NCBI GenBank assembly: GCA_016794785.1
Contig: JAEUHC010000027.1
Location: forward strand, 1 to 64,000
Direction of reading: 5' to 3'
Origin: Opitutaceae bacterium
Lineage (GTDB): Bacteria; Verrucomicrobiota; Verrucomicrobiia; Opitutales; Opitutaceae
DNA: 64,000 nt
The notes under the pieces are model-generated. The model did not search any database, was not told the origin of the DNA, and was given only the letters and a program-made list of their open reading frames with translations. The number at the start of each line of letters is the position of its first letter. Position 1 is the first letter of the stretch. Positions 54,761 to 62,994 of the stretch are shown here, one piece after another. The position numbers and the translations under genes are program-made.

Positions 54761-55566
54761 GCGCCGCGACCCCGACGTCGGAAGTCCGCGTCCGTGTGGC
54801 CGCCGCGGAGCGAGCCGTCATGGCGCAGACAGAGCTCATGCACCGCGAATTTGGCCGCGCCGAGAGCCAGTGGAAACGCGACGGCTCGCGCGTGACCGCG
54901 ATTGATGTGGCGATCTCCGAGGGGATCTTTCGCGAACTCTCCGCGCAGTTTCCCGCCGACCAGTTCCTCAGCGAGGAGCTGGCCGATACGGGCGCCGTGA
55001 TTCCGGTGACGGCGCGTTTCGCCTGGGTGCTCGATCCGATCGATGGCACCAACAACTTTGCCCTCGGCTTGCCGCACTGCGCGATCGCGCTGGCGCTCTG
55101 CGAGCACGGCGAGCCGATCTACGGGGTCATCTACGATCTCAGCCGGCGCACGTTGCTGCAGGGCGGGCCGGGCTTCGGCGTCCGCGACGGCGAGCGGGCG
55201 GTCCGGGTGGGCACGGCCGCATTCACCCGCGAGACGCTCGTCGGTTGCCACAGTCCGGGCAATCCGGCGCTGCTGCCGGCGGCCACCGGCGTGATTTCTA
55301 ACTTTAAGATTCGCGCGCTCGGCAGCGCCACGCTGCACCTCGCCTATGTGGCGGCCGGGCTCCTCGACGGCTGCGTGGATTTCAACGTGAAGATCTGGGA
55401 CCTCGCCGCCGCGATCCCGCTCGTGCGCGCCGCCGGTGGCGAGGTGCATTTCCTCAACGGCGAACAACTGCCGCTGCGCACCTTTGACCTGCGGATGGAG
55501 AAAATCGTCTATGTCGCGGGCAGCCCCGCGATGTGCGCGCGGCTGCGCGAGCTGATGGGCCGGTGA
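54757..55566 (+). CDS. Inositol monophosphatase-family phosphatase
   Basis: 269 aa. The metal-binding motifs are in LSEELADTG (Glu), LDPIDGTNNF (the DPIDGT signature) and IWDLAAAIPLVRAAGGEV (the WDxAA segment). HisN, CysQ and IMPase share these motifs, so the substrate could be inositol phosphate, histidinol phosphate or 3'-phosphoadenosine phosphate. Its 3' end (55424-55556) is duplicated at 57498-57630, past the next gene. Translation starts within the stop region of the FmdB-like gene. Confidence 0.88.
   Translation: MSAATPTSEVRVRVAAAERAVMAQTELMHREFGRAESQWKRDGSRVTAIDVAISEGIFRELSAQFPADQFLSEELADTGAVIPVTARFAWVLDPIDGTNNFALGLPHCAIALALCEHGEPIYGVIYDLSRRTLLQGGPGFGVRDGERAVRVGTAAFTRETLVGCHSPGNPALLPAATGVISNFKIRALGSATLHLAYVAAGLLDGCVDFNVKIWDLAAAIPLVRAAGGEVHFLNGEQLPLRTFDLRMEKIVYVAGSPAMCARLRELMGR
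55424..55556 (+). repeat. 133-bp direct repeat, copy A (within the monophosphatase gene)
   Basis: This segment encodes the C-terminal part from about RAAGGEV to RELM. It aligns without gaps to 57498-57630, with about 8 differences by eye (roughly 94% identity). The offset is 2,074 bp. Confidence 0.9.
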
Positions 55567-55576
55567 AGGGCTACGA

Positions 55577-55642
55577 GGTGGGCTGGTCTCTGAGCCGGCC
55601 TAGATTGCAGGGCGATTCGCAGCCTGGAACCGGGGCCGCAGG
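55577..55642. repeat. Dispersed palindromic element, copy 6 (diverged)
   Basis: Order of parts follows copy 2: GGTGGGC, then GGTCTCTGAGCC as hairpin, then a middle block ATTGCAGGGCGATTC and GGAACC, as in copy 2 (GTTGCAGGGGGATTC, GGGAACC), then GGGGCCGC. The right outer arm is decayed. It lies between the monophosphatase stop and the NHL gene's stop. Confidence 0.6.
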
Positions 55643-55659
55643 TATCTCCCGCGCGTCGC

Positions 55660-57363
55660 TTATGGCACGAGATAAATTTCCACGAGGGCGACGCCGGTCG
55701 TGCCGGCGACTCCGCTGACTTGCGCGGTATAGCTGCCCGGAGGAAGCGTCGTGAGAATCACGGAATCTTTCGAACCCACGGGGAGGGCGAAAGTGGAGAG
55801 CGCCGTGGTGGTGACGATGAGCGCGGCGTTGGCCGCGGTGCCCCAGTCGTTGTTCTCTTCCAGTTTTGTGGCTCCGCTGAAGAGAGCGAGCTGTGGGTCG
55901 GCGAGCGCGCCAGGCACGCCGAATGCGCCGAGCGTAGGGCCGACTCCTCGGATGAGCACGGTGCGCGAGGTGGCGCCGCCGAGCGTGAAGCCGGCGATGA
56001 GAATATCGGCACCGGTGCCGACCTGGGTGCGCGCGGAGACGTTTACGAGTTGCGGGGTGGTCGCGGAAAATGCGCCGAGCGATGCGTCGTAGAGTTCCGC
56101 AAGCGCCACGCCGATGGTGCCGCCCACGCCAGTTATTTGGATCGTGTAGTCACGGGCGGCGAATGCGGGCGCATAGAGCGCGGCGTCGCGGCTTGTGACC
56201 GGGGCGAGCTGAAACGCGCCGACGCTGCTGCCGATGGAGTTCACCTGCGCGTCGCCATTCCAATTGTCGTTCGTGGCCACGACGGCTGCACCGGCGAACA
56301 CGCTCAACGTGGGATCGGCCAGCGCGCCAGGCACGCCGAAGGTCGTCAAAGCGGGTCCGATGCCGCGGATGAGCAGAGGCTTGGTGCCCATGGTGCCCGC
56401 GCCACCAATCACAACGCCGACGATGAGGGTTTGGGCGCCGGTGCCCGCTTGGGAACGGATCGACATGTTCACGATTCGGCCGGGGTCGGGCGGCGGCGGC
56501 ACCGGGCCGCCGGCCGGTGGCAGCCTGAGCGGCACACCGGCGTTATCAGTGAAAGCGATATACTGCGCCGCGGGCACGGTCGCGATGACTCCCAGAGCAA
56601 CGCCCGTTGAAGAGAACTTCCTGATCGTGCCGTCCTGCAAATTCGCCACGTGAAGATTGCCGGCGCTGTCGAAGGCCAGGCCGAACAGATGGGCTCCCAG
56701 TCCGGTGTCCACGAAGACCGAATCCACGCCGGCGGGGGTGAACTTCGTGATCGAGCCGCTGCCGCCTTGGTTGGCTGCGTAGAGGTTGCCCGCGTTGTCA
56801 AAGGCCAGGCCCTGCGGGCTGGCCAGACCGGCGCTGGCAAAGACCGAGCCGACGCCGGCAGGCGTGAATTTCACGATGGTGTTGCCGTGAAAATTGGCGA
56901 CGTAGAGATTGCCCGCGCGATCGAAGGCCAGGCCCGTGGGACGGTTGAGGCCACTGCTGGCAAAGATCGATTTGACGCCGCCAGGGGTGATTTTGGTGAT
57001 CGTGTCGAAGACGAAGTTTGAAACGTAGAGATTGCCTGCGGCATCAAAGGCCAGGCCGTAGGGCGAGTCCACGCCGCTGGCAAAAATCGAGCGGACGCCG
57101 CCGGGAGTGAACTTCGCAATCGTATCAAAGCCTTGGTTCGCCACGTAGAGATTGCCGCTCCCGTCAAACGCCAGACCGGAGGGGATGGATAATTCGGTGT
57201 TGTCGGCAAAGCTGGTGCTCGCGCCATTGGCAGTCACCTTCACGATGGCGTTGGCGGTGCTGAGGGCGGACACGTAAAGGATGTCCGCGCGCAGAGGAGT
57301 TTCGAGGACGGCGAACAGTCCCGCTCCGGTGGCGGCGAGAATGAAACGAAGGAAGGGGTTCAC
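55660..57363 (-). CDS. Secreted NHL-repeat beta-propeller protein with a duplicated C-terminal domain
   Basis: 567 aa from a GTG at 57363, chosen because the signal-like segment (FLRFILAATGAGLFAVLETP) follows at once; the frame is open to 57531, inside the duplicated fragment. At least five tandem NHL repeats of about 40 residues recur (GLAFDGSGNLYVANQG, GLAFDAAGNLYVSNF, GLAFDRAGNLYVANF, GLAFDNAGNLYAANQ, GLAFDSAGNLHVANL). After a Pro-rich linker (GGPVPPPPDPG) come two copies of a domain of about 115 residues (VLIRGVGPTLGAFGVPGALA and its partner LLIRGIGPALTTFGVPGALA), which I have seen as a tail on many secreted Opitutus-type proteins. Probably surface-exposed; ligand unknown. Confidence 0.78.
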   Translation of the reverse strand: MNPFLRFILAATGAGLFAVLETPLRADILYVSALSTANAIVKVTANGASTSFADNTELSIPSGLAFDGSGNLYVANQGFDTIAKFTPGGVRSIFASGVDSPYGLAFDAAGNLYVSNFVFDTITKITPGGVKSIFASSGLNRPTGLAFDRAGNLYVANFHGNTIVKFTPAGVGSVFASAGLASPQGLAFDNAGNLYAANQGGSGSITKFTPAGVDSVFVDTGLGAHLFGLAFDSAGNLHVANLQDGTIRKFSSTGVALGVIATVPAAQYIAFTDNAGVPLRLPPAGGPVPPPPDPGRIVNMSIRSQAGTGAQTLIVGVVIGGAGTMGTKPLLIRGIGPALTTFGVPGALADPTLSVFAGAAVVATNDNWNGDAQVNSIGSSVGAFQLAPVTSRDAALYAPAFAARDYTIQITGVGGTIGVALAELYDASLGAFSATTPQLVNVSARTQVGTGADILIAGFTLGGATSRTVLIRGVGPTLGAFGVPGALADPQLALFSGATKLEENNDWGTAANAALIVTTTALSTFALPVGSKDSVILTTLPPGSYTAQVSGVAGTTGVALVEIYLVP

Positions 57364-57497
57364 GGGATTGAGCAAAAAGAGCGAGCGCGGCGGAGCAGCG
57401 CGAGGGGCAAGCGCGCGAGGCTGCCAAGGGGATGCGATAGATAGAACGCGCAGGGAGAGCTTTGACAAGGGCGCGGCTCGCCGTGGGCGAAGCTTAA

Positions 57498-57643
57498 TGC
57501 GCGCCGCCGGTGGCGAGGTGCCTTTCCTCAACGGCGAACAACGGCCGCTGCGGACCTTTGACCTGCGGATGGAGAAAATCGTCTATGTCGCCGGCAGCCC
57601 TGCCATGTGCGCGCGGCTGAGGGAGCTGATACTAGTGGCGTGA
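57498..57643 (+). pseudogene. Duplicated 3' fragment of the inositol monophosphatase gene
   Basis: The first 133 bp repeat 55424-55556 in the same strand and frame: RAAGGEV is followed by PFLNGEQRPLRTFDLRMEKI and so on to RELIL, after which the frame ends at TGA 57641-57643. It lacks the catalytic part, so it cannot be functional. Together with the intact gene it brackets the NHL gene as a direct repeat. Confidence 0.85.
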
Positions 57644-57904
57644 GGAGAGCAGATCGGAAACCGGCGCTACGCCCCGGCTGGCTGGCCGGCTGTCGCGAAC
57701 GCGGCGTGGGAGCATGCCCGCCCTTTGTCGGATGCACTTACACTTTCGGATTTCTGGGTAACGGCGTTTTCTATGTGAAAAACGTATAAGAGGTTATCCA
57801 AAGAATTAGTTGCTAGTCAGAAAAGGAGGCTGGCACCCGGTTGGCTATCACGCTGGCCGCATCAGAAATCCTAAACTTCGTAATTCCTCATATCCACCCC
57901 TGTC

Positions 57905-58510
57905 ATGAAGCTCGTCAACAAAACCGCCTCTCTTCTCGCCCTCGCTTGGGTGGCTTTCATTGCCACGCCGGCTCGTGCGGCCACGATTGCCACCGCCACT
58001 GGCGGATCATTCTCTAATTCTAATGTCGGTTTTGTGGGTCAATCTTTCACGGTCACGGGTTCGGGATCTTTCACGAACATCAGCTTCAATTTTTTCTCTG
58101 ACACCGGATCGACAACCCCTGCCGCTTTCGGAACGGCTTTCCTTCTCAACACCCTCTATACAGGCACGCCAGCGGCGCTAAGCAGTGGTAGCACGGGTTA
58201 CCTCGGTCAAGCCACCGCCGCCAGTGGTTTCTACAGTTTTGGTTCGGGAGTATCGCTTTTGGCGGGCACCCAATACTTCCTCTACAGCAACGCTGCTTTC
58301 TCGGCAGGTGCCATTACCGGAAATAACGCCTACGCAGGCGGCTCGGTCTATATTGCAAGCACCTCAAGCAGCGTGTTTTTTCCCAATACCTCGGCGAATT
58401 TCCGCGTGACCGGTGACGCTGTCGGCGCGCCTGACGGCGGCTCGACGGCGCTACTGCTCGCACTCGGCGTGGCCGGCCTTTGGTTCGGCCGCCGCGCGCG
58501 GCAGGCCTAA
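57905..58510 (+). CDS. PEP-CTERM-type secreted protein (VPDGG variant)
   Basis: 201 aa with a signal peptide ending at ARAAT. The mature part is Ser/Thr/Gly/Phe-rich (about 130 residues) and beta-strand-like. The C-terminus is the sorting signal GAPDGGSTALLLALGVAGLWF followed by GRRARQA: a PDGG motif, a membrane segment and a basic cluster, the layout cleaved by exosortase. It is probably exported to the surface or extracellular polysaccharide. The DNA here is less GC-rich than around it. The 260 bp before the gene (57644-57904) hold its promoter but no gene I can support. Confidence 0.85.
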   Translation: MKLVNKTASLLALAWVAFIATPARAATIATATGGSFSNSNVGFVGQSFTVTGSGSFTNISFNFFSDTGSTTPAAFGTAFLLNTLYTGTPAALSSGSTGYLGQATAASGFYSFGSGVSLLAGTQYFLYSNAAFSAGAITGNNAYAGGSVYIASTSSSVFFPNTSANFRVTGDAVGAPDGGSTALLLALGVAGLWFGRRARQA

Positions 58511-58529
58511 ACGCAGGCAATCAAGTTCA

Positions 58530-58568
58530 ACCCAGGCGCGCTCAAACTGGGTGCGCTTTTTTGTTTTT
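58530..58568 (+). terminator. Rho-independent terminator after the PEP-CTERM gene
   Basis: Stem ACCCAG (58530-58535) and CTGGGT (58547-58552) with an 11-base loop, then GCGC and two T runs (TTTTTT, G, TTTTTT). It ends the PEP-CTERM transcript. Confidence 0.6.
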
Positions 58569-58641
58569 TAGTTCCGGTTCGTAGTTGTGGCTGAAGCCGG
58601 AATTACGAACTCGAGACGATGCAGATCTGAACACAGCCGAA

Positions 58642-59193
58642 TCAAATCAGCCCCAACTTCATCTTCCCCTCTTCGGAGATCATCGCCTGGTTCCACGCGG
58701 GCTCCCAGGTGATGCGCACATCGGCATCGGTGACGCCGGGGACGAGGAGAATTTTCGACTTCGCATCTTCGGCGATGGCCGGACCCATGCCGCAGCCGGG
58801 CGCGGTGAGCGTCATGGCGACGTTTACGCGGTGGCCGGGCTCGGGTTCGGAAATCTTCTCGATGTCCATCGAGTAAACGAGGCCGAGGTCCACGATGTTG
58901 ACGGGAATCTCGGGATCGAAGACTTGGCGCAACTGCGCCCAGACCGCCTCGGGATCGGGGGCGCCGCCAGCGAGAGTCGGGGCAGCCACGGTCTGGCTGG
59001 CGACCTGCTCGCCGAGGGCGTCGCCGTCCTTGCCGTCGATGCGGAAGAGGCCGAAGTCGGTCTGCACGGTGTAGCTGCCGCCCAGCGTCTGGTGAATCAT
59101 CACCTTGGTGCCGGTGGCCAGCGTGGTCTTGTCGCCCGAGGGAATCTGCGTGGCGGTGACTTCGCGGGAGAGGGTGCGGTCGCGGTTGGTCAT
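58642..59193 (-). CDS. sufT: SufT, Fe-S assembly protein
   Basis: 183 aa. The C-terminal DUF59/MIP18-like domain has QVFDPEIPVNIVDLGLVY and MTLTAPGCGMGPAIAEDA, with the conserved Cys in APGCGMG, and ends MISEEGKMKLGL. The N-terminal part (IPSGDKTTLATGTKVMIHQ, GSYTV, FRIDGKD) is the extra SufT domain. It matures Fe-S enzymes, handing on clusters under high demand. It is the last gene of the suf run, 106 bp after sufD, with a palindrome in between. Confidence 0.9.
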   Translation of the reverse strand: MTNRDRTLSREVTATQIPSGDKTTLATGTKVMIHQTLGGSYTVQTDFGLFRIDGKDGDALGEQVASQTVAAPTLAGGAPDPEAVWAQLRQVFDPEIPVNIVDLGLVYSMDIEKISEPEPGHRVNVAMTLTAPGCGMGPAIAEDAKSKILLVPGVTDADVRITWEPAWNQAMISEEGKMKLGLI

Positions 59194-59204
59194 GCGAAAG
59201 TGTT

Positions 59205-59295
59205 AAGCGCAAAGACGCCAAGACGCGAAGCGCCGAGAAGAATCCCTGGCGGATTCCCGGGCATTGAGCCTTTGCGACTTCGCGGCTTTGCGCTT
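59205..59295. repeat. Second palindromic family, copy 1
   Basis: Arms AAGCGCAAAG (59205-59214) and CTTTGCGCTT (59286-59295) are perfect reverse complements; more GACGC/CGCG words in between pair imperfectly. It fills the sufD-sufT gap. Similar CTTTGCG-rich repeats occur in many genomes. Confidence 0.7.
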
Positions 59296-59299
59296 CATG

Positions 59300-60613
59300 C
59301 TATTTCTTGAATTTCGTTTGGATCAACGCGCGCAGGGCGTCGTGGAGTTCGTCGCTGGCGAGGCGGTTGAGGACTTCCTCGAAGAAGCCGAAGGTGAGCA
59401 ATTCGTCGGCCTGCTCCTTGGCGATGCCGCGGGATTGGAGGTAGAACTCCTGTTCGGGATCGATGCGCGACGAGGTCGCGCCGTGCGTGCAGCGGACATC
59501 GTTGGCCTGGATTTCGAGGCCGGGCAGGGAATTGGCCTCGGCTTCCTCACTGAGCATGAGGTTGCGGTTCGACTGGTAGGCGTCGGTCTTCTGCGCGTCG
59601 GGATCGACGACGATGAGGCCGGAGAAGATCGTCTTCGCGGTGCCGCGGAGAGCGTTTTTGTAGAGGAGGTCGGATTTGGTGTTCGGCGCTTGGTGGATTT
59701 GCAGCGTGCGCTGGTCAAACTCCTGGTCCGTTTCCGCGACCGTGAGCGCGAGCATCTCGGAAAAGGCTCCCGGGGCCTGCAACTGCGAGAGCGACTCGTG
59801 GCGGGCCTGGCGGGCGCCGAGGTGGAGGTTGAGCGACTGCACGCGGGCGTCGCGGCGGACGACGGTGGAGTTGGACTGGAAGGAGAGGGCGCGGTGGCTC
59901 CAGTCCTGCTTGCCGATGTAGGTGAGCTGCGCGCCGTGGCCGGCGTAGAGGTCGTTGGCGCCGACGGCGAGCTGAGTCTCCGCATCGGAGCCCGAGCCGA
60001 AATACTCGATGACGCTCGCGCGGGAATTGTCCCCGGCGACAACCAGCGTGTGCGGGAAGAGCGCCGCATTCTCCCCCAGGGCGTAGGAGAAGATGCCGAT
60101 CGGATCATCAAGCTCCACCCCGCGCGGGATGTGGACGAACGCCCCATCGTTGAGGAAAGCCTCGTGCAACGCCGTGAACTTGGCCGAGCCGAGCTTGGCG
60201 GGCTGCGCGAGCAGATGCTCGCGGACGACGGCCTCGTGCTGCACGAGCGCGCTTTGCAGGGAGTCGATCACCACGCCGCGCGCCGCGAGATCGGCGGCGC
60301 GGAGCTCGCGCGACAGCAGGCGGCCGTTGGCGAAGATGAGCTTGGCGGCCTTCTTGATCCCGATGGAGGTATGCGGCGAGGATTTCACGGCGGCAGGCAG
60401 CGTGAAGCCGTCGAGCGTGAGCCCGCCGAGGTTGCTGAAGCGCCACGACTCGTCGGTGCGCGACGGCATGGGCAGCGAGGCGAAGCGATCGTAGGCGGCG
60501 CGCTTGCGATCGATCCACCACTGCGGGAGCGGCGGCAGGGAGGCGAGGTGGGCGGCGAAGACCTCGGGCGTAAAGGCGCCGACGAGGGATTTTGGCTCGG
60601 TGAGAGTGGTCAT
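59300..60613 (-). CDS. sufD: SufD, Fe-S cluster scaffold subunit
   Basis: 437 aa from the ATG at 60613; an in-frame TTG two codons upstream is less likely. The SufBD beta-helix core is clear in AFVHIPRGVELDDPIGIF, ASVIEYFGSG, FSGLIVVDPDAQKTDAYQSN and the C-terminal CTHGATSSRIDPEQEFYLQS, whose His is the SufD residue thought to handle iron. With SufB and SufC it forms the SufBC2D scaffold that builds Fe-S clusters. It has palindromic repeats on both sides. Confidence 0.93.
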   Translation of the reverse strand: MTTLTEPKSLVGAFTPEVFAAHLASLPPLPQWWIDRKRAAYDRFASLPMPSRTDESWRFSNLGGLTLDGFTLPAAVKSSPHTSIGIKKAAKLIFANGRLLSRELRAADLAARGVVIDSLQSALVQHEAVVREHLLAQPAKLGSAKFTALHEAFLNDGAFVHIPRGVELDDPIGIFSYALGENAALFPHTLVVAGDNSRASVIEYFGSGSDAETQLAVGANDLYAGHGAQLTYIGKQDWSHRALSFQSNSTVVRRDARVQSLNLHLGARQARHESLSQLQAPGAFSEMLALTVAETDQEFDQRTLQIHQAPNTKSDLLYKNALRGTAKTIFSGLIVVDPDAQKTDAYQSNRNLMLSEEAEANSLPGLEIQANDVRCTHGATSSRIDPEQEFYLQSRGIAKEQADELLTFGFFEEVLNRLASDELHDALRALIQTKFKK

Positions 60614-60628
60614 CTTCAAAATAAAATT

Positions 60629-60714
60629 AAGCGCAAAGGCGCGAAGCCGCTAAGGTCGGAGAAAAGAAGGATCGGGCTTTGGATCGATCTTTGCGCCTTC
60701 GCAGCTTTGCGCTT
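60629..60714. repeat. Second palindromic family, copy 2
   Basis: Arms AAGCGCAAAG (60629-60638) and CTTTGCGCTT (60705-60714) are the same words as in copy 1, and GCGCGAAG opposite CTTCGC extends the pairing. It lies between sufB and sufD, in an AT-richer spacer. Confidence 0.7.
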
Positions 60715-60724
60715 CAAGGCTTCC

Positions 60725-62176
60725 TCAGCCTACCGATCCCTCCATCTCGAGGTCGATGAGGCGCTTGAGTTCGACGGAGTATTCCATCGGGAACTCGCGG
60801 GCGAGGTCGTTGATGAAGCCGTTCACGGCCAAGCTCATCGCCTGGCCTTCGGTGAGGCCGCGCTGCTGCATGTAGAAAATCATTTCTTCGTTCACCTTTG
60901 AGACGCTCGCTTCGTGCTGCACGTAGTTGCGGTCACCCCGGACGGTGATGGCCGGGTAGGTGTCGGTGCGGCTGTTGGTGTTGATGAGGAGCGCGTCACA
61001 CTCGGTGTTGTTTTTGCAACCCTTGAGGTGCTTCGGGATGTGGACGACGCCGCGGTAGGTGCTGCGGCCCTGGCCGACGGAGATCGACTTGGCGACGATG
61101 TTGGACGTGGTTTCGTCGGCGGCGTGGATCATCTTGGCGCCGGTGTCCTGGTGCTGGCCGTCGTTGGCGAGGGCGATGGAGATGACTTCGCCGCGGGCCT
61201 TGCGGCCCTTCAGGACGACGCCGGGATACTTCATCGTGAGGCGGGAGCCGATGTTGCAGTCGATCCACTTGATGTGGGCCTCCTCGTGCGCGACGCCGCG
61301 CTTGGTGACGAGGTTGAAGACGTTGTTGGCCCAGTTCTGGACGGTGATGTATTGGATCTTCGCGCCCTTGAGCGCGACGAGCTCGACGACGGCGCTGTGC
61401 AGCGTCGAGGTGCTGAACTTGGGCGCGGTGCAGCCCTCCATGTAGGTGACCTCGGAGCCCTCGTCGGCGATGATGAGCGTGCGCTCGAATTGCCCGAAGT
61501 TCTCGGCGTTGATGCGGAAGTAGGCCTGGAGCGGCTGCGCGACCTTCACGCCCTTGGGCACGTAGATGAACGAGCCGCCGGAGAACACGGCGCTGTTGAG
61601 GGCGGAGAACTTGTTGTCGCCGGTCGGGATGACCTTGCCGAAGAACTTGCGGAAAATCTCCGGGTGCTCGCGGAGCGCCTCGGTGGAGTTGGCGAAGATG
61701 ACGCCCTGCTTGGCGACGATTTCCTTGATGTTGGAGTAGGCGGCCTCGGAGTCGAACTGGGCCTCGACGCCGGCAAGAAACTTGCGCTCCTGCTCGGGGA
61801 TGCCGAGGCGCTCGAAGGTCTTCTTGATGTCGTCCGGCACTTCGTCCCACGTGCGCTTGGGCTTCTGGCCGGAGGCGAGATAGTAGCGGATTTTGTCGAA
61901 ATTGATGTTCTCGAGATCCTTCGTCGCCCAGTGCGTGGGCATGGGCATCGAGAGGAACTTCTTCAGCGCGTTGAGGCGGAACTCGAGGATCCATGGGGCC
62001 TCCTTCTTCACCGAGCTGATGTAGCGGACGGTGTTTTCCGTGAGGCCGGTGCCGGCGTCGAACTCGTAGGCGACGTCGTATTGGAAGTCGCCCTTGGTCT
62101 GGTCGATGCCGGCGACGGGATTGGCGGTCTCCTCAAAGGGAGGCGCGGAGGAAAGAGTGGCGGAGGACTGGCTCAT
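60725..62176 (-). CDS. sufB: SufB, Fe-S cluster assembly protein
   Basis: 483 aa. Family segments are LTENTVRYISSVKKEAPWI, IRYYLASGQKPKRTWDEVP, SGGSFIYVPKGVKVAQPLQ, VTYMEGCTAPKFSTSTLHSA and the ECDALLINTNSRTDTYPAI block. The conserved Cys in KNNTECDALL accepts sulfur for cluster formation. SufB is the cluster-building member of SufBC2D. It follows sufC by 13 bp. Confidence 0.96.
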   Translation of the reverse strand: MSQSSATLSSAPPFEETANPVAGIDQTKGDFQYDVAYEFDAGTGLTENTVRYISSVKKEAPWILEFRLNALKKFLSMPMPTHWATKDLENINFDKIRYYLASGQKPKRTWDEVPDDIKKTFERLGIPEQERKFLAGVEAQFDSEAAYSNIKEIVAKQGVIFANSTEALREHPEIFRKFFGKVIPTGDNKFSALNSAVFSGGSFIYVPKGVKVAQPLQAYFRINAENFGQFERTLIIADEGSEVTYMEGCTAPKFSTSTLHSAVVELVALKGAKIQYITVQNWANNVFNLVTKRGVAHEEAHIKWIDCNIGSRLTMKYPGVVLKGRKARGEVISIALANDGQHQDTGAKMIHAADETTSNIVAKSISVGQGRSTYRGVVHIPKHLKGCKNNTECDALLINTNSRTDTYPAITVRGDRNYVQHEASVSKVNEEMIFYMQQRGLTEGQAMSLAVNGFINDLAREFPMEYSVELKRLIDLEMEGSVG

Positions 62177-62189
62177 GGTGGCGGCGGGT

Positions 62190-62951
62190 TCAGGCGGTGA
62201 CGGCGGCTAGTTCCTTCTTCACCCAATCGTAGCCCTTGGCCTCGAGCTCGAGGGCGAGGGATTTGTCGCCGCTCTTCACGATGCGGCCGTCCCACATGAC
62301 GTGGACGTGGTCCGGCACGATGTGATCGAGCAGGCGCTGATAATGCGTGATCATGAGGACGCCGAGATTGGGTCCGCGCATGACATTCACGCCGTCGGCG
62401 ACGATGCGGAGCGCGTCGATGTCGAGGCCGGAGTCGGTCTCGTCCATCAGGGCGAACTTGGGCTCGAGCATCGCCATCTGGAGAATCTCGCAGCGCTTCT
62501 TCTCACCGCCGGAGAAGCCGTCGTTGACTGAGCGGGAGGTGAACTTCCGGTCGATCTTGAGGAGGTCCATCTTGGAGTAGAGTCGCTTGTAGTAGCCGGT
62601 GGCATCGATCTCCTCGCCCTCGGCCATGCGGGCCTGCACGGCGGCGCGGAGGAAATTGGCGATGGAGACGCCGGGAATCTCGCTCGGATATTGGAAAGCG
62701 AGAAACAAGCCGGCGCGTGCGCGCTCATCGGCCTCCTGCGCGAGGATCGACTGGCCGTCGAGAAGGACGTCGCCGCCCGTGATCGTGTAGTCGGGGTGCC
62801 CGGCGATCGCCTTGGCGAGCGTGGATTTGCCGGTGCCATTGGGCCCCATGATGGCGTGGACTTCGCCGCTGTTGATCGTGAGCGAGAAGCCCTTGACGAT
62901 CTGCTTTTCGCCGATGGCGACGTGGAGGTCTTGGATGACGAGGGAGGACAT
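62190..62951 (-). CDS. sufC: SufC, Fe-S assembly ATPase
   Basis: 253 aa. Walker A GPNGTGKSTLAKAI, signature FSGGEKKRCEIL, Walker B FALMDETDSGLDID, and the switch His in MITHYQR. SufC is a soluble ABC-type ATPase that drives rearrangement of SufB and SufD. It is the first suf gene after fur, 43 bp downstream of the fur stop, so the transcription unit probably starts at fur. Confidence 0.95.
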   Translation of the reverse strand: MSSLVIQDLHVAIGEKQIVKGFSLTINSGEVHAIMGPNGTGKSTLAKAIAGHPDYTITGGDVLLDGQSILAQEADERARAGLFLAFQYPSEIPGVSIANFLRAAVQARMAEGEEIDATGYYKRLYSKMDLLKIDRKFTSRSVNDGFSGGEKKRCEILQMAMLEPKFALMDETDSGLDIDALRIVADGVNVMRGPNLGVLMITHYQRLLDHIVPDHVHVMWDGRIVKSGDKSLALELEAKGYDWVKKELAAVTA

Positions 62952-62994
62952 GCGCGGAAAAGATGAAACGTAGGAAAAGCTGAAAGGAGGGCGG

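Noticed and set aside
55660..57363. Regularly spaced similar DNA segments that might be a repeat array
   Set aside because: They are the in-frame NHL repeats of a coding gene, about 120 bp each, not a CRISPR array or satellite.
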